DNA from: Micromonospora sp. FIMYZ51
GTDB lineage: Bacteria; Actinomycetota; Actinomycetes; Mycobacteriales; Micromonosporaceae
Assembly: GCF_038246755.1 (NCBI RefSeq)
Contig: NZ_CP134706.1
Coordinates: 4,464,001 to 4,528,000 of the forward strand
DNA length: 64,000 nucleotides
Direction: 5' to 3'
Numbering within the stretch: position 1 is the first letter of the stretch; each line of letters starts with the position of its first letter. Positions 62,760 to 64,000 of this stretch are shown here, one piece after another. The notes beneath the pieces were generated by a model, which saw nothing but the letters and a program-made list of their open reading frames with translations, ran no database searches and was not told the DNA's origin. The position numbers and the translations under genes were made by a program.

Positions 62760-63061
62760 GCCGGATCTCCCTGGGCTCGGGCAGCCACGGTGGGTGGCCG
62801 CTGCACTGCTGGGACGGAGCTGGCGGGGCGTTCTCGACAGAGCGTGCGCCGTCTGCCGCGGAAACCTCCGCCGGCTGCGCCCGCAGCGCACGCCGGTGTC
62901 CGCTTCCGCCCGGCGGGGCCGTCCGGCGCAGTGAACGTCCCATCGTGGCCCACCTGAGCAGATCAACTCCCCTGAACGCGCGGGCCCCCCGGTCGGACCC
63001 GTTCGGTTAGGGCGGCGGCGATCGGGTACGCGCGGCCGGTGGCGAGAGCGACGGAGGGAGC
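62760..63061. other. 302-bp gap without a recognisable gene
   Basis: Divergent upstream space between the VOC gene and the SDR gene. GC-rich short frames cross it in several phases with no family features. AGGGAGCATG precedes the SDR start. No clear operator or terminator was seen. Confidence 0.5.
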
Positions 63062-63847
63062 ATGCTGATGACCGGACGACTGGCAGGAAGGACTGCCCTG
63101 ATCACCGGCTCCGACTCGGGCATCGGGCAGGCCACCGCGATCGAGTTCGGTCGGGAGGGCGCCGACGTGGTGGTGCACTACCTGCACGACCACGCGGGTG
63201 CCAACCACACGAAGGCCGAGATCGAGGCCGCTGGCCGGCGGGCTGTCGTGGTGCAGGGCGACATCAGCGTCGAGCACCAGGTGGAGGCGATGTTCGACGA
63301 GGCCCTCGCGGAGTTCGACCGGCTGGACATCCTGATGAACGACGCGGGCGTGGACGCCTCCGGCATTCCGGTGGCCGACCTGGACACCGCCACCTGGGAC
63401 CGGGCCATCCGCACCAACCTGTACGGGATGTTCTTCTGCTGCCGACGGTTCATCCAGCACCGCCGCGACCAGGGCGGACATGGAAAGATCATCAACATCA
63501 CCTCGGTACATCAGGAGGTGGCCCGGGCCGGCGGCTCCGACTACGACGCCAGCAAGGGGGGCATGCTGGAGTTGGCCAAGAGCATCGCCCTGGAGGTCGC
63601 CCCGATGCACATGAACGTCAACAACATCGGCCCCGGCATGGTGCTCACCCCGTTCAACCAGCGAGCGATCGACGACCCGAAGTACCTCGAAGAGCAGGTG
63701 CAGTCCATCCCGTGGAAGCGGGCCGCGCAGCCGGCAGAGATCGCCAAGCTCGCCGTCTTCCTGGCCAGCGACGACGCCGACTACGTCACCGGCTCGACGT
63801 ACTTCATGGACGGCGGGCTGATGCAGAACCAGGGCCAGGGCGCGTAG
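63062..63847 (+). CDS. SDR-family oxidoreductase, glucose 1-dehydrogenase-like
   Basis: This 261-residue SDR has TGSDSGIG (cofactor), MNDAG in place of NNAG, ITSVHQEV (catalytic Ser), YDASK, and the C-terminal DYVTGSTYFMDGG. The pattern ITSVHExxP...YxASKGG is that of glucose 1-dehydrogenases and related sugar or alcohol dehydrogenases; the His-Gln-Glu variant fits. GGAGGGAGC lies before ATG 63062. Confidence 0.9.
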   Translation: MLMTGRLAGRTALITGSDSGIGQATAIEFGREGADVVVHYLHDHAGANHTKAEIEAAGRRAVVVQGDISVEHQVEAMFDEALAEFDRLDILMNDAGVDASGIPVADLDTATWDRAIRTNLYGMFFCCRRFIQHRRDQGGHGKIINITSVHQEVARAGGSDYDASKGGMLELAKSIALEVAPMHMNVNNIGPGMVLTPFNQRAIDDPKYLEEQVQSIPWKRAAQPAEIAKLAVFLASDDADYVTGSTYFMDGGLMQNQGQGA

Positions 63848-63908
63848 CCGCCACCGGCCGGCGACGGGACCGCGTCATCGGCCGCCACCGGCCAGTGCCG
63901 GGACCGCG

Positions 63909-64000
63909 TCATCGGGCGAACGGGCCGGTGCCGGCGAAGGCGTACTCGGCGAATCGGGTACCGATCCGCTGGTGTGCCTCGGGGCTCGGATGCAGGCCAT
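63909..64000 (-). CDS. SGNH/GDSL-type hydrolase, C-terminal end only
   Basis: The minus-strand frame ending at TGA 63909-63911 reads GLHPSPEAHQRIGTRFAEYA before its end. GLHPS plus a following helix is the usual C-terminus of SGNH esterases, where the preceding Asp and this His complete the triad. The rest of the gene lies beyond the right edge. Confidence 0.6.
   Translation of the reverse strand, partial: GLHPSPEAHQRIGTRFAEYAFAGTGPFAR

Overview
The window reads as a high-GC actinomycete chromosome. Coding is dense, GC bias in codon third positions is strong, and GTG starts with ATGA/GTGA stop-start overlaps are frequent. SARP, LAL, ECF and EspR-like XRE regulators and a MAB_1171c-type membrane protein are present. 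A Micromonosporaceae host (Micromonospora or a relative) fits best, but that is inference from gene content, not a database match.

Region 1 (1-34.9 kb) is a nonribosomal lipopeptide-type cluster, almost all on the minus strand. In transcription order it holds: two hotdog-fold dehydratase-like proteins and a FabG-type ketoreductase; a separate unit of KAS III, acyl carrier protein and a stand-alone condensation domain; an SbnA/SbnB pair for L-2,3-diaminopropionate; an MbtH protein; a two-module NRPS that starts with an adenylation domain; and a giant NRPS (at least 6,774 codons, six full modules plus the start of a seventh) that runs off the left edge. An SDR gene lies divergently, and an AfsR/SARP activator sits upstream. 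Pairs of 7-bp repeats spaced 11 bp apart, the usual layout of SARP sites, lie in front of four transcription units. The reading offered is: a short acyl chain made on the ACP is passed by the free C domain to the first, Gln-like module, and the peptide is then extended by Thr-like, Asn-like (twice) and diamino-acid-like modules, among others. No thioesterase, epimerase domain, transporter or resistance gene of this cluster is inside the window.

Region 2 (35.2-41.5 kb) is a class II lanthipeptide locus: a LanM synthetase, a 78-residue candidate precursor that overlaps its 3' end, and a LAL-type LuxR regulator. The precursor has a membrane-helix-like segment before a short Ser/Thr/Cys core, which is unusual. 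Whether this locus works with the NRPS cluster or is separate cannot be told from sequence.

Region 3 (41.5-64 kb) is mixed chromosome: an ECF42-like sigma factor with its DGPF/YCII partner; a GntR gene with matched operators in front of itself and of a small membrane protein/XRE pair; LysR with an EamA transporter; a truncated GNAT gene abutting a DinB gene; a TagB-like glycosyl/glycerophosphotransferase-like protein; an EspR-like/ImmA/MAB_1171c cassette; a GH1-like protein whose acid/base Glu is replaced by Asn; SDRs; a secreted beta-sandwich protein under a LacI/CebR-like operator; a protein with the LQRxxGNxAV signature of contractile-injection-system-linked proteins plus HEARH; a DEAD-box helicase; an MFS transporter; AraC and VOC proteins; and the C-terminus of an SGNH hydrolase at the right edge.
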